Source of the DNA: Prinia subflava
Lineage: Eukaryota; Chordata; Aves; Passeriformes; Cisticolidae
Direction of reading: 5' to 3'
DNA length: 64,000 nucleotides
NCBI RefSeq assembly: GCF_021018805.1
Contig: NC_086247.1
Coordinates: 95,311,338-95,375,337 of the forward strand
Shown here piece after piece: positions 48,501-60,560 of the stretch. Under the pieces are notes generated by a model. It was not told where the DNA came from, did no database searches, and was given only the letters and a program-made list of their open reading frames with translations. Made by a program: the position numbers and the translations under genes. Numbering within the stretch: the first letter of the stretch is position 1; each line of letters starts with the position of its first letter.

Positions 48501-49041
48501 CCTGAACCTTTGCCAAGGTAGGACATTAAGTTAAACACAAAATAGTGTATGTGTGATGTTCTAAATGAGTAAAATTTTGTGAGCATGTGAGAAGTTGCAT
48601 AATTTTGTTAGTAGGAGTACATGGGGTATGTGCACTAGTCCTGCTGAAACCATGTCCCTAATCCTTCTGTCCCAGCCAAATAAAAGTCACACTCACTCAT
48701 TTGGAGGATTTGTTGCATAAAGCCCCGCCAAGCTGGGCAGCACTTTGATCTCTTCTGAATATGCTTGGGTCATGCAATTAGGTTTTGTTTTCTTTTTAAT
48801 TACTATTTCCCTGGCTGTCTGCAGGTGATGAAATAACAGATGAATGTGCTGCGAGTGACTAGCTGAGCATTTCTTTTCTTCTCCCAGGGATCACCCCTTG
48901 TTAAAGCTGAAGAATGTTATAATAACTCCTCACATCGGAAGTGCCACTAAGAAGACACGCTGGGTTATGATGGAGGAGATGGTAGAAAGCATAAAGGCAG
49001 GCCTGGCGGGTCTCCCTATCCCTCGTGAGGTGCTGCCCTAA
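45585..49041 (+). CDS. GRHPR-like D-2-hydroxyacid dehydrogenase, copy C
   Basis: Five coding exons: 45585-45966, 46598-46769, 47756-47934, 48421-48517 and 48888-49041; 984 nt, 327 aa. Exons 1-4 have the same lengths as in A and B; exon 5 is one codon shorter. The protein starts [20 protein letters not shown] and has [31 protein letters not shown] (158-163) and HNRNQR after beta-2. The triad is Arg244 (NISRG), Glu273 (YPEPLP) and His292. The segment [14 protein letters not shown] is the closest of the three to human GRHPR (PHIGSAT..TR..M), keeping Ser and Arg after the catalytic His. All junctions are GT-AG. The exon 1 acceptor (ttatag) is followed by GGC and then the ATG. It is the best candidate for conventional glyoxylate/hydroxypyruvate reductase-type chemistry, though this is inference. 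Confidence 0.92.
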
Positions 49042-49298
49042 AGCAGCTTCCATTTAGGATTAATACCATCAGTGCAGAAACAGTAATTTGATCACTTTTC
49101 GTGTAATTATCCCACATTATGCAGATAAAGTATATAAAACACAGGTTTAATTGATTTAAATACCCAGCAGCGGTTCTGTTGGAAAACTGCAGGGTTTTGT
49201 CTTGATCTTCAAAAGAAAACTCCAGAGTATAGAGTCTTGCCTCAGTGTCATTTACTTTCCTCGCATCCCCTTACAACTGTCTGCAGCTGCAGCAGTGT

Positions 49299-49304
49299 AA
49301 TAAA
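49299..49304 (+). terminator. Poly(A) signal of copy C
   Basis: AATAAA in 'gcagtgtaataaacatgg', about 260 bp after the stop codon and just before the probable LTR. Confidence 0.65.
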
Positions 49305-49323
49305 CATGGAATGTTAATTCATG

Positions 49324-49945
49324 TTGTTATGGATTATGGTATGTTAAAAATCAGAAGTAACCACTGTAAATATGTTATATGAAAATGTAACCTTAGTTCC
49401 AGCCAGGCTCGGAATTTACTAATCCTGAGGCAGGCACCACCCTAGAATTACCACGTAGGAAAAGAAAATGAATTGTCGGGAAACCCGGGCTCCGTCTTTG
49501 GCATCAGAAAGGAGGACACATTAAGATAAGCAATCAGTCCTTCCTCTCGTGGACAGCCGAGACATCAGAATATCATCGTCGTTTCGATCTCCGGACGAGA
49601 ACGCTTTCCATTCACAAACCTCGGTTTCCATTCACCCACGGGAAGCCCGAAATTGGCACCTCTCCCTACCAGAGGAGAATCTTTTCAGCAGACCAACGAC
49701 GACGATGAATTCGAATAACCAGTCCCGGGAACAAAGAGACAAATCTTGTGCCAGGGGCAAAATAAAGTGTATAAAACCTGAGCCCCAAACAAGGCAAATT
49801 TGTGAACTTTGGGGGGTCTGCAGTGCGCTAGAGACTGCGTCCCCGTTCACCCTTTGATGATCTCCCGGGTCACTGTCTACGTAACTCCGCTGGGGGTTTT
49901 TACCGAAATTCTGTAATTTGATTTTTCAATAAACAAAACCATATT
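49324..49945 (+). mobile_element. Probable solo LTR of an endogenous retrovirus
   Basis: The sequence begins TGTTATGGATTATGG right after the copy C poly(A) site and is CpG-richer than its flanks. It has a TATA box (GTGTATAAAACC, TATAAAA at 49770-49776), a GGGTCTGCAGTGCGC stretch and AATAAA at 49928-49933 about 155 bp downstream. That TATA-to-AATAAA spacing is what an LTR U3-R layout gives. No retroviral coding sequence is adjacent, so it would be solo. The ends and the target-site duplication were not resolved. An unrelated regulatory region is the alternative. Confidence 0.55.
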
Positions 49946-50009
49946 TTCAATTGGAATATTTGATTGGCATTTATAACAAGCAGCGAATTGAGGGACATGT
50001 AAATGGTGT

Positions 50010-50620
50010 CTTTAGAGTGACCGCCTGGCACAGCCACAAGCGCAGCCGGCGTGTCGCAGCGCCTCATGTCGCCGCTCCAGCACCAGTCCCGACCATTGGG
50101 GTGAGTGCCCCTCCCCAGGCCGAAGCCTCTACACAGGCTCTGCGTGTGTGCGAGCCCTGCCATACCTAAGGCCGGCTCCGCCTCTCCCCCTCCTTCGTTC
50201 TCTCCTTCCTGCCCTCCCCGGAACCGGCCGCGGCACCCCAGCCGCCGGCCCGGGCCTCCGTGCCGACAGGGGGAGCCGCAGCCGCAGCCGGATACTCAGC
50301 CGGAGCTGAGGCGGGAGCTCCCCGGGCCGGGCCGGGGGCCAGGGCAGCAATGTGGGGCGCCCGGGTGGCCTCGGTGCCGCGGTGGTGCCGGGCCCTGCGT
50401 AGCTCCGCAGCCCTGGGCGGCCCCAGGAGCCTGCTGCGGAAAATGCTCCGCAAGAACAAGTAGGTGCGGGGCGGCGGCAGCGGAGCCCTCCTGGGAGAGG
50501 TGCCCAGCCGGGTTGGGTTGTGGGCGCTGGGGCAAGGGGTGTAAGGGAGGCTGTGCGGCTCGGGCGCTCCCGCGGCCCCGTACCGCGGAGGAGAGACAGA
50601 CACCGACCCCGACGCGCCGA
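50010..50620 (+). promoter_or_regulatory. CpG island / promoter of RBFA
   Basis: CpG-dense block surrounding the RBFA first exon, with GC-rich pyrimidine tracts at 50170-50250. Its right edge is cut by a CR1 fragment starting about 50722. Confidence 0.7.
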
Positions 50621-53600
50621 TCTGAGCTGGTCGGCAGCGGCTCAGTGTGCCCAGTGCCCAAGAGGGCCAATGGCCCTGGCCTCTGTCAGCAATAGTGTGT
50701 CCTGCAGGACCAGGCCGCTGATCGTCCCTCTGTGCTCTGGCCTCGGTGAGGCCACGCCTCAAGCGCTGTGTTCCTCAGTAGGGAAAGACATTGGGGTGCT
50801 GGAGCGCGTCCAGTGAAGCTGGAGAAGGGTCCGGAGCACAAGTCCTGTGAGGAGCGGCTGAGGGAGCTGGGGGTATTCAGTCTGGAGCAAAGGAGGCTCA
50901 GGGAGGACCTTATCATTCTCTACAACTGCCTGAAAGGAGCCTGTAGCCGGGTGGGAGTTGGTCTCTTCTCCCAGGAAACAAGTGACAGGATGAGAGGAAA
51001 TGGCCTCAAGCTGCACTAAGGGACATATAAATTGTATATTGGGATAAATTTCTTCACTAAAAGGGAAGAATGGTCAAGCAATAGAACAGGATCCCCAGGA
51101 AAGTGGTGTAATTACTGTCCCTGGAAGTGCTCAGAAAACATGTAGAAGTGGTGCTTAGAGACATGGTTTAGTGTTGGACTTGACAGTGCTGGGTTAATAG
51201 TGGGACTTAATGATCTTAGCCCTATTTTTGAGCCTTAATGATTCTATGAATCTAAAGAAACCTGAGAACTGTTCTGCCCCCTTGCCGTCTATGTGCAGCT
51301 TCAGCTGTGGATGGAAAGCATTGTTCTCCACACCCCAGGTGTGAGGAGAGCTACTTGCATGAAAACCTGGGGTTTGTGGTGTGCTTTCAGGCAGATGTAA
51401 TATTAATTACACAGGGAGTCCTTATTTCTCTGAGCTGCTGAGAGATAAGGCTGGTTTCCTCTCCTTTTCCCAAAAGAAAGAAGTCCTGGTATGACAGCCC
51501 TACCCCGGGATCACAAACGGTAAGTGCAAGCTCTTAAGGCGATGTGTTTATTTGTGCCAAGAGGAACAGACTTGTGTTTCTGCCATTGATTCTGCCATAA
51601 CTTTGAAGCATTTTCTGATGGAGAAATAGCAGAATTTTGTGAACAAACAGTAGGCTCCAGTCTGACTGTGACAGGATTGCCATTTGGCTTCCCATGGCTG
51701 TTTCCTCTTCTGTACTATCTTTCATCCTTGCCAGCATCAATGCTCTCTTGCACACTCCTGAGTACTGATCCAGATTAAAACTTCTATGAGTTTAGTTTAA
51801 TGACATTTTTTTTAATGTTTGTTTTTTCAAACAAGCAAAGCTTTTCAGTCAGCGCTGGCTGTATTTGAGAAAACAAATCTATGGAGCTTTATAACTTGCT
51901 ACCAAGTACAAAAAGAACTTTAGAAACTTTGACTGTAGTACATGAATGTCAAAGATTTTGTGAACAGACGTACTCTTTATTGAAACACTTGATACATAGG
52001 ACCTATATAAAACCATCACAGCTGCAATATGAGCATACTTAATAAAGTGCATGAAACTATATTGTTGCCTAATACAAGTGTGTAACTACTGTTTAATGTG
52101 TTGTTTGTTTCTTTTTAAAGTTGTATAAACCAGCCAAGTTGGACTTGTTAATGAAAAATGACCCGACAAAAACAAGGAAAGAAGATACCATGCGCTGCAG
52201 AGTCTTGAATGGTCTCATTCATAAAGCTATGGTAGAGATGGCAACTACCTGTGAAGTCAGTCAAGAATTTTATGATCTCAAGCTGGAAATCTGCAAGGCA
52301 AGTGCCAAAGCTACAGCTTGTGCTAAGCCACTCTGAGTACGTTGTGAGCTTGGCATGGACATGCCAAAGGCACTCCCTTGGGTGTTGTGATGTGTGCAAG
52401 AGGAGTTTTACAGCATTGCATCTGATATGGCGGAGTGCAGCAAGATCAGGCTCTGGAGTACATACGAGCAGAGCTTTGCCACTGTAGTACCCGGCTTAGC
52501 AGATCTTTGCCACTCTTAACACAAATGCAACTCAGACCAGTTAAATGGTGATTCTCCTGATACGACTTTTTTTTCTGTTACTCAGACATAAACTCTTTGT
52601 CTTCCTCTTTCAGAAGAAGGAGCTTGGTTTTACCAACATAAGTGTATCTTTCCAAGAGTCTGTTCTTCTTGCAGCTGTGTGAGAGTTGTCATCTCCTTGT
52701 GTCACTCACCAGCAATGTTACTGGCAGAAGACCTAAGTGATGCATGAGATTCGTTCAAAAAAAAAGGGCAAGCCTAAGAAAGTGTCATTGTCAAGCCATA
52801 TGTGAGAAAGAACTGAGATTTGTACGTAATTCTATCTAGTGGTGTCATAATTTGTGGATTTAAAAGGGACATTAGAGCTCTGATACAGGAACTAAGTCAG
52901 TCTCCACATTCTTGTTTGTTGTCTGCAGTTTTTATCTTCTACATTTGCTGTTTTGTAAAGATTAAATTATACCAGTGTTTGGCTTAAAAGCTTGGTGGAC
53001 TTAGCTTTGATATTAAAAGCATGGAAAAAAACAGTACCTCATAGCTGCATCTATGACAAAAGGTTTGTCATTCATGACTGAAATAGATGTTTTTGCCAGC
53101 TGAATTTATTCTGTTTTTCAGACAAGTGTTCCAGATGACATGGGCAAGATGAATCTTTTAGCTCTATATGTGCAATATCCTTCACAGAGTATTTCTGTCT
53201 CTCTAGGGCTTTCAGGATTGCTTGTCTCAGATCACGTGTGCATGTGAAAATGCTACCTGGTGTGGGCAAGACACAGCGCTTTCAGGAGGCGTTGCTGAAA
53301 TTAAACAACTTACAACATGAGAGAGGGAAAGAAACAACCTTCTTCCCAATATAGTACAGATTTTATAGCTGTACAATGTTTGTGCTGCACTGGGACATGG
53401 CTGGGTGTAGATCAGTCCTGATTTACTCATGAATGGATTCTGGTCTGATAACGTTACTTCTGTTACCAAAATAAATTTTCTAGTAGGCTTTCTGCAATCC
53501 ATCACAGACTTTGTTGTATATGATGTGTGTGTGTATATATGTCATTTTAAAGACAGATTTGCCTTTTTTACAGGTGTCCCTGTCATCCAGCTTTTCAGCG

Positions 53601-56600
53601 TGTCGTGTGTACTGGAACCCTGCTTCCACTACGGAGAAGGAAAGTTATGTTGACAGCGTGCTGCAAAAGAGCGCTCCACGTATACGGTACTGCTGTGGGA
53701 TAGGCAGGCTACTTCCTAAATCCAGCACCCTTTCTTAAGTGTTTCTGACAATCTAGACTTTATGGATGGGATGCTTTAGGTTTTTAGATACTTGGAGTAG
53801 AGCATCTCCTGTGATGAGCCTCACAGGGAAGCGTGGCTGTGTCAGGCCAGCTGGGTGATCTTTTGCAAGAGCACAGCTTAATTATTTGGCTTCTGTGCTT
53901 TCCCAGGGCAGGAGTGGGCTGAGCAGAAAGCAAGAGGAGTGTGGGTGAGGTCTCACTCCAGTGTCCTGGCAGTGGTGCTGGAGAGGCTGTGCAGGACAGT
54001 AGCCCAGAATGGGATACTGCACAAAGGACTGACAGCTGCAAGGATCTCCTTGCAGATTCACTGGGCAGTTCTGATTGCTAGGGATGATTTGGGCCTCCTG
54101 AAGGGATGACTGCTATTACAAAAATCCTTCACAATAATGATACCAAAAAGCCTCAAAAACTGAGAATGCTACCATGTAGTGTGATGCTTTTGCCCATTTT
54201 TCAAACAGTCCAGTGATTTTTCATGGTATCATTGAGATTTTTGTCTCTTTCCCCCTTTCCTTGGCTTTTCCTCTGCTATCCAGCCACTGTGTTGGAAGTT
54301 CAGGACTTCACCCATGTAACAGGGGACGTAGAAGCACACTTGCAAAGCCATTTTCTTTCACCCTTTTTCCTTGAGCTGTGTAATTCTTGTAATTATGCTG
54401 GCATAGTGCTCTGTTCTACTCCACAGCTTCCACTCTTTAAGAAGGAAAGTTGCTGGCTGGGAAGAAGACAAAGGGAGCCCTGTCAGTCCTTGCTGCAGCT
54501 AGCATGTAGGATAAGTTGCCTTGCCCTGCTCTGAGGTTTTTACTCCCACTGCTCTTAAACCTACAGTGGGGATAATGATACCAAATGAAATGGGGAAAGA
54601 CCTGTGCCAGCCTATGCATACAGATACAGACAAACCTAATATCATCAATACTCAGCTGAATCTGCAACCAGTGGTTTTTGTATGCTATGCATTTGAAGTT
54701 GGGGTCCTGCAGTGATGTATTGCTTAGCATTAACCTGAATAGCTCGTCATCAGACCGAAAGTTTTGCAAGCCATATCTTTAAATGTACAGTACTGCTGGA
54801 TTTAACACCTTTTACTTTTCCTGGAGATGCTGTACTGATATCCATGCTGGTGAATGCTGTGTTTTTGCCAGGTATCTTCTGAAGAGTCAGCAGATTGTAG
54901 GAAATGTACCCCCAGTAGTATTTATAAAAGACAAAGAAGCTGCAGCTGTAAAAGAGGTAAATGTAATCTTTGACTCACTGTACAAGTACAGTAACTTAGA
55001 GAGCTGATCATCTAGTTTCTCTACCAATTTACATTAAAAATCAGTTTTTCTCTATAGTTGCAAAGATCATTTTAACAAATAATCTTGAGTAAGATTGATG
55101 CCAATATAATATGTGGAAAAGTTGAAGGCAGTATCATTAGACCAGTTAAGAAATTTTTAAAAATTAAATTACTATTTTAAGGAGTAATATACGGTTGCCT
55201 GGTATATATGATTATAGAAATGAGGTTGGAGGAGCTGTTTTCCACATTTTAAACATTTATGTGCTTTAAAGATTCAATTGAATAATCCGTGATTTTTTTT
55301 TACTTTTTCCCCATATCTTTTTCCATCTGTGGATTGTTAAAATGTTTGTAGGGAAGTGCAGATCTTTGCATAGGGTCTGTAGGCTTACTCAAGCTACATT
55401 TTTCCCTTAACTTTTAAAGCTGTGCTTACTATTTCATGTGTTGTGTCAGGGTGTTGATAGTTTTAACTAGTTGACATATTACTAGAATACCGATGTTTCC
55501 TAGGAATTTACTGTCATTGGGAAGCAAGATTTCTAAAACAGTGAGATTTCCAGATGAGAAAGATGACACCAATGAGTAGAATTTGATGAGAAATGTCTCC
55601 TCAAGCTGTTGATGTGAACAGAAGTTGAAAAGAACAGCTTCATGTTTCTGTGCCCTGAAGTGCCTTATTATTTATAGCAGTGTTACTGTTACAGCCAATT
55701 ACTGTTAGACCCTTATGGGCTCCTGCAGTGTGCATGAGCAGAGCCGGAAGGAATAAAAAGAATTTCAGATTCTCTGGAAATGCAATGAACTGCTTGAACA
55801 TTCTGTGATCAGAAAAATTCTGAGTTTCACAGAAGACCAGCAAAACCCTCTTTATATCACTTCTGTCAGGGAATGACACTGGGGATCAGATAGATGGATC
55901 ATTTTCTACTACTTTGCAGATCATCATATTTATGTCAATCTTGGTTTTTAAGTATTGTAAGTAAGGGAAAAAACATCCAATTAAACTCCTAGAATAATAC
56001 AATGGATTAGAAGGGAATTAATGTAATTAATTACATTAGTAATTAATGTATTGTATAGTCTGTAAGCACTGGATATAATAGATTAGTAGCATTTACTGGT
56101 TAGATGCCATGTTAAAAGGGATTTGGAAACTCCATAGTTGCCTATAAGAGAAATGCAAACTTGGAGAAAGGGAGAAGAGGTAAAAAAAAATCTCAGTGTA
56201 AGGATATTATGAAAAAGATTTGCAAGACTGGGGTAAGAACAAATAAACCAAAAAATATCTACATCAGACAATCCCTGACCAAGGGTTCCTAACGCACATA
56301 AGGCAGAAAACTTTGTAGGAATCTCTGGATCCACTGTTTGACGAAAACATCCCAGGCAAGACGTATAAGCAGTTCCATGTAAAAGAAGGAAAAGGCTGTT
56401 TTGAAGTGGTTTTGCTAAATATTCCAAACATAGAAAACATAGAACATTCCAAACATAGAACATATTTGCTGTTTGATACTTGTCTGTTTTTGTGTAGATG
56501 GAAACAAAGTAGATTAAAACAGGACCCTTAACATGTGTTGCCCTCATGTGTTTACAGGTCGAGGACTTACTGGCAGTTGCTGATTTTGGACCTCCAGAAG

Positions 56601-58067
56601 AAGAAGAAACATCTCAAAATGATTCAGGGTAGGTCTTTTTGGTTCAGAATTGTAGGAGTGTCTGTTTTCGTCTCTGCTGGCCAACTTACATTTGGTATTA
56701 TTTGATGTAAGAGAAAGTACATTTTAATTAGATGTGTACGTTGTTACTTGCAGACCCAATACTTGTTCTGATATTAATACCTTAGTTTTTATCAGGGAAA
56801 TACATGTAGAATTTCTGGGATTTCAAGGCTTGATGTGTTGATGATAATCAAAATGTTAAAAATGCTCTGCAGCAGTAAAATTTTTTTCTTGCTGGTAATT
56901 GTCTCATGAGGATGAAAACTGCATTTTCCAGTACTGCTCTACTTGTCCACTTTTTTCTGATATAAGTTTCGTTTGTTATACATGGATTGCAAATTCACTG
57001 ACAAATTTCCCTAAACTAATTTAACATTCTTCTGTGAGGGATTTTTAACCACTGAGAGATGGGGCTGAACAACCTATTGGAATAGTGGTTCTGTGGACTG
57101 GATGCTCTCAAAGCCAACAGCCTTTGCACCTGTCTGATGCAGTCTGTTGGTAGAAATGCCTTCTGTGCTTCAGCATCTCACAGGATGGTCCATCAGGTGC
57201 AAATCAGAAATAGCTTCCTGTGGGAAGTCATTCCTGTGACAGATTTCCCAAAGGGCACCTAACTCCTTCCTCTGTGTCCTGGGGAAATAGTCAAGTCCAG
57301 CATAAGGTGTCAGATCACTCTGACGTGCTTTGGGCACAGACTGCTGCTTCTCACTTCTTGGAAGAGATGGGAGAAGTCTTAAGTTCTTGGAGCTCCCAGG
57401 TCCCTTTCTCACGAGATACACTTTTTCCCAGAGACAAGCAGTTTCATATGGCATGTTGTTGCTTTATTGGCTTTCTGCCATGAAATCTGTTGACGTAGAC
57501 TGCCCTTGGACACATGATATGGTGGTATCTCTTCCTTCATAACATAGGAAACAGAGGGCTTTAATAAAGTTAAACTGAAAAGTCCCATTTATTTCTGTGT
57601 TACTGAAGTTGTCAAAAATAGAAGTATATGTCAGGAAAAAAGCCAAGCCAATACTTGTTTTCTTTCCCCACAGTAAACTCTTCCCTTCAACAACTCAATC
57701 TTCAGATTCACCCATGCGGTCTAATCTGTTTGGTATTGATCATGAACTGCTGAATAAACAGATAATGGACTATAAAAAAATGAAAGTGTTGAAACATGTA
57801 GAAAACATTGCCTGGACAGAGAAGCAGCAGCAGCAGCTTTCTAAGATTCAAAAGAAAATGAAAAAGAAAAAAGCAAGGAATCCTCCTGACGATGATGATG
57901 TTACGGCACAGAAACACTTACTGGACAGATACGAAGCTGATTACTGGGAGGATAACACTGAATCAGCCTCAGATTACGAGCTGCAGGATGAATTACAGGA
58001 AGAGGTGAATGAATTGGAGGTGGATGATGACAAAACTTTAAGTCAGTCTACTGGTAAACTGAAGTGA
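50350..58067 (+). CDS. RBFA: RBFA, putative ribosome-binding factor A, mitochondrial
   Basis: RbfA-family assembly factor of the small mitochondrial ribosomal subunit. Coding exons: 50350-50459, 51477-51519, 52121-52297, 53574-53686, 54872-54956, 56558-56628 and 57674-58067; 993 nt, 330 aa (human about 343). The first 37 residues ([20 protein letters not shown]...) hold seven Arg and three Lys and no acidic residue, as in a mitochondrial presequence. The [55 protein letters not shown] and LLAVADFGP blocks match vertebrate RBFA and span the KH-like domain at about residues 50-190. [16 protein letters not shown] follows, then a Lys-rich stretch and an acidic tail. Exon 1 must end at AACAA|GTAGGT, because reading on meets TAG. 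Intron 3 has a GC donor (AAG|GCAAGT). The gene is intact. Confidence 0.95.
50722..51255 (+). mobile_element. CR1 LINE 3' portion
   Basis: CR1 landmarks in order: 'ggtgaggccacgcctcaagc', 'gtcctgtgaggagcggctga', 'ttcagtctggagcaaaggag', 'gggagttggtctcttctccc', 'gaaatggcctcaagctgcac' and the end 'ccttaatgattctatgaatc'. Plus orientation in RBFA intron 1, 260 bp from exon 1. The open frame over it is a relic. Confidence 0.92.
52298..53573 (+). other. RBFA: GC-AG intron 3 of RBFA
   Basis: Exon 3 ends ATC TGC AAG and the intron begins GCAAGT. Apart from the GC, the donor matches the consensus well, as GC donors usually do. The acceptor is ttttttacag (AG at 53572-53573). Joining in phase 0 gives [19 protein letters not shown], matching the family. 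No nearby GT donor keeps the frame. Confidence 0.85.
56019..56038. repeat. 20-bp perfect palindrome
   Basis: TAATGTAATTAATTACATTA equals its own reverse complement. It is AT-rich and in RBFA intron 5; it may be chance. Confidence 0.9.
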
Positions 58068-58367
58068 AAAAGCCACTCCCTTCAAAATAAGGCTGCCAAT
58101 AACAAAATTAAAAGACTGCCATAGCTACTGAAAGATTAATTTTATACATGTTTACCACTTTCTCATTCAAACTAATAGATTTGCCACATGTGAGCAGGTT
58201 TGCTAGCACAAAGTATGTAAGAAAAACTGCCATTGGTGACATTCTGTTAAGCAGCTTTCAAGCTGCTGCAGTTAAGGGACTTTCAACCAGAGAGCAGTTT
58301 TGTAATGATAAAATACACCTATTGCAGCACTGAGTTAAAATTTTTGCAGTTGTTTTTATTATTTCCA

Positions 58368-58373
58368 ATAAAA
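58368..58373 (+). terminator. RBFA: Poly(A) signal of RBFA
   Basis: AATAAA in 'tttccaataaaattatgg', 300 bp after the RBFA stop codon. Confidence 0.8.
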
Positions 58374-59021
58374 TTATGGTTTCTATATTGCAGTATTTCT
58401 TTTAATTATTATTACTGTTTTTTAGTGACCTGTATAAAAGTTACAACTAAATGATCATGCCTGTTATTCTGATATCAGGAAGGAAGAGGGAAGCAAAATA
58501 ATGACAGTGGTGTTCAGCTTCATCACACAGAGATGAAGACAGAGTCTTCTCTAGAGGACCAGTCTAATGGGGGAACACTTTCTACAAGATGAAACTCATT
58601 GAAATGATGGCCAATAAAGTTACAACTCTGAAAGAAAATAAACTTGTAGTTGTGCAAGGCGAACTGCAATCGGAAGAATAGGGAGAACTGCTCATCCATT
58701 GGGTAAAATCAGGCAAAACATTGACTATGACTTAGAAAATGTATTAACAAGTTGAAAAGCAGAGAAAGAGCAGCAGGGAGGAGTGGCCCAGAAACAGTTT
58801 TGAAAATGAATAAGGAATTGTACAAAAAGTGAGAATAAAGCTTTCTTACTCAAAGCACATAAAAAATAGCATAAGTGTATAAAGTCAAAAGGCTGCAAGC
58901 TTTACAGAAATTAAAATGAACAGTAGTAAAAAGAATTCTACCAGAAATACAGAAATTTTAATTCCAGTAGTTAATGGGCAGGTAAAGAAAGTCAACATAG
59001 GGGAGGTAGCCCTACAATATA
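58374..59021. other. Intergenic DNA downstream of RBFA
   Basis: AT- and A-rich unique sequence; no gene, splice pair or repeat family recognised. Confidence 0.5.
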
Positions 59022-59300
59022 GCAGAATCACAGAATGGTTTGGTTTGGAAGAGACCCAAAAGATCATCTAGACCCAAGGCCCTTACCATGGGCAGAGGCA
59101 CCTTTCACTGGACCAGGTTGCTTAGAGCCCTGTCCAACCTGACCTCAAACACTTCCAGGGATAGGGTATCCTGGACAAGCTTTTATAGGCAACCTGTGCC
59201 AGTGCCTCACCATCCTGATGGAACAGTTTCTTCCTCATATCTAATCTAAATCTACTCTCTTTTCATTTAAAACTTAGGACTTGCCCTGTCACTACACTTA
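59022..59300 (-). mobile_element. CR1 LINE 3' fragment, minus orientation
   Basis: It starts 'agaatcacagaatggtttgg' and continues 'aaagatcatctagacccaag', 'ggcacctttcactggaccag', 'acacttccagggatagggta', 'gccagtgcctcaccatcctg' and 'gtttcttcctcatatctaat'. This is the reverse complement of a CR1 3' end. Confidence 0.92.
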
Positions 59301-59342
59301 AAGAACACTGCAATCATCAGTCATAGTCAATGCAGATGCATT

Positions 59343-59358
59343 AAAAAAAAAAAAAAAA
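59343..59358 (+). repeat. A16 homopolymer
   Basis: Sixteen adenines between two CR1 elements. Confidence 0.95.
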
Positions 59359-59389
59359 GTCCAGTTTAAATAATGTAGTATCCTGTAAT

Positions 59390-60560
59390 AAGGTCACCTG
59401 CCCAGCAGATGAAGGGAATGTGGTGGATGTAGTTTTTTCTGGGTTTTTGTAAGGCTTTTGGTACTGTACCTCACAGCATCCTTTGGGACAAATTTTCCAG
59501 CTGTGGGATGAGTGGATTTATGGTGTGCTGGGTGAAGATCTGACTGAAGGGCAGAGCTCAAGGGTTGTGGTGAACAGGGCCACCTCTGGCTGGTGACTGG
59601 TCACCAGCAGTGTTCCTCAGGGATCAATTCTAGGGCCAGTTCTGTTCAATATATTTCTCAGTGATCTGGATGCAAGAGTTGAATGCACCATGAGTAAGTT
59701 TGCTGATGATTCCAAACTGGGAAGTGCTGGCACTCCCGAGGGACAAGAGGCTTTGCAGAGGGATCTGGGTAGCTTGGATCATTTGGGCACACATCAATGG
59801 CATGGAATTGAACATGGATAAATGCCAGATTCTGCACCTAGGAAGGTTTAATGGCAGGCACAAGTCTAAATTGGGTGAGGAGTGGCTGGAGAGCAGCCCT
59901 GCAGAAGAGGTCTGAGGGTGCTGGCTGGCAGGAGGCTCAATGGGAGTCAGCAGTGGGTGCCCAGGCAGCCCAGGAGGCAAACCATGTCCTGGGATGGATC
60001 AAACACAGCTTCACCAGCCACTCCAAAGGAGGATCATCCTGCTGTACTTGCTGTTGGTGTGGCCTCATCCTGAATGTTGTATGCTTCTGGGCCCCACAAT
60101 TTCAAAAGGACGTGGAGGTCCCTGAATGCATCCAGAGGAAGGCACCAAAGCTGTGGAAGGGGCTGGCAGGGTATCCTGTGAAGAGCAGCTCAGGACTGGG
60201 GTTTTCTTGTTTGGAGAGAAGGAAGCTGAGGGACAATCTCACTGGTCTCTAAAACTGTCTGAGGCGAGGAAGGAGAAAAGGTCCCTCTTTTCCCTGGGAC
60301 CCAGTGCCAGGTCATGTGGGAATGGCTCAAAGCTGTGCCCCTCAGAAGAGGGTCAGACTTGACATGAGGAAGCATTTCTTTACTAGTGGGTGATCAAACC
60401 CTGGAACAGGCTCCCAAGAGAGGTGGTCAATTCCCCAAGCCTGTCAGTGTTTAAAAGACATTTGGACAATGCACTTAACACCATGCTTTTTATTTTGGTC
60501 ACCCCTGAAGTATTCAGGCAGTTGGACTTGATGATCATCCCTTATAACTCAGTTCTTTGA
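59390..60560 (+). mobile_element. CR1 LINE, longest copy, with decayed reverse transcriptase
   Basis: About 1.2 kb in plus orientation. Translation of one frame around 59600-59715 gives the RT signature [20 protein letters not shown] and, at 59699-59710, the FADD box. Frameshifts and stops break the frame, so it is inactive. Downstream landmarks 'gatctgggtagcttggatca', 'gaggaaggcaccaaagctgt', 'caatctcactggtctctaaa' and 'ttggacttgatgatcatccc' lead to the 3' end, which merges into a TTTGA-rich tail. Confidence 0.9.

Noticed and set aside
50350..50463. A 37-residue stand-alone peptide ending at TAG (50461-50463)
   Set aside because: It is RBFA exon 1 read past its donor (AACAA|GTAGGT); splicing to 51477 restores [10 protein letters not shown] of the RBFA family.
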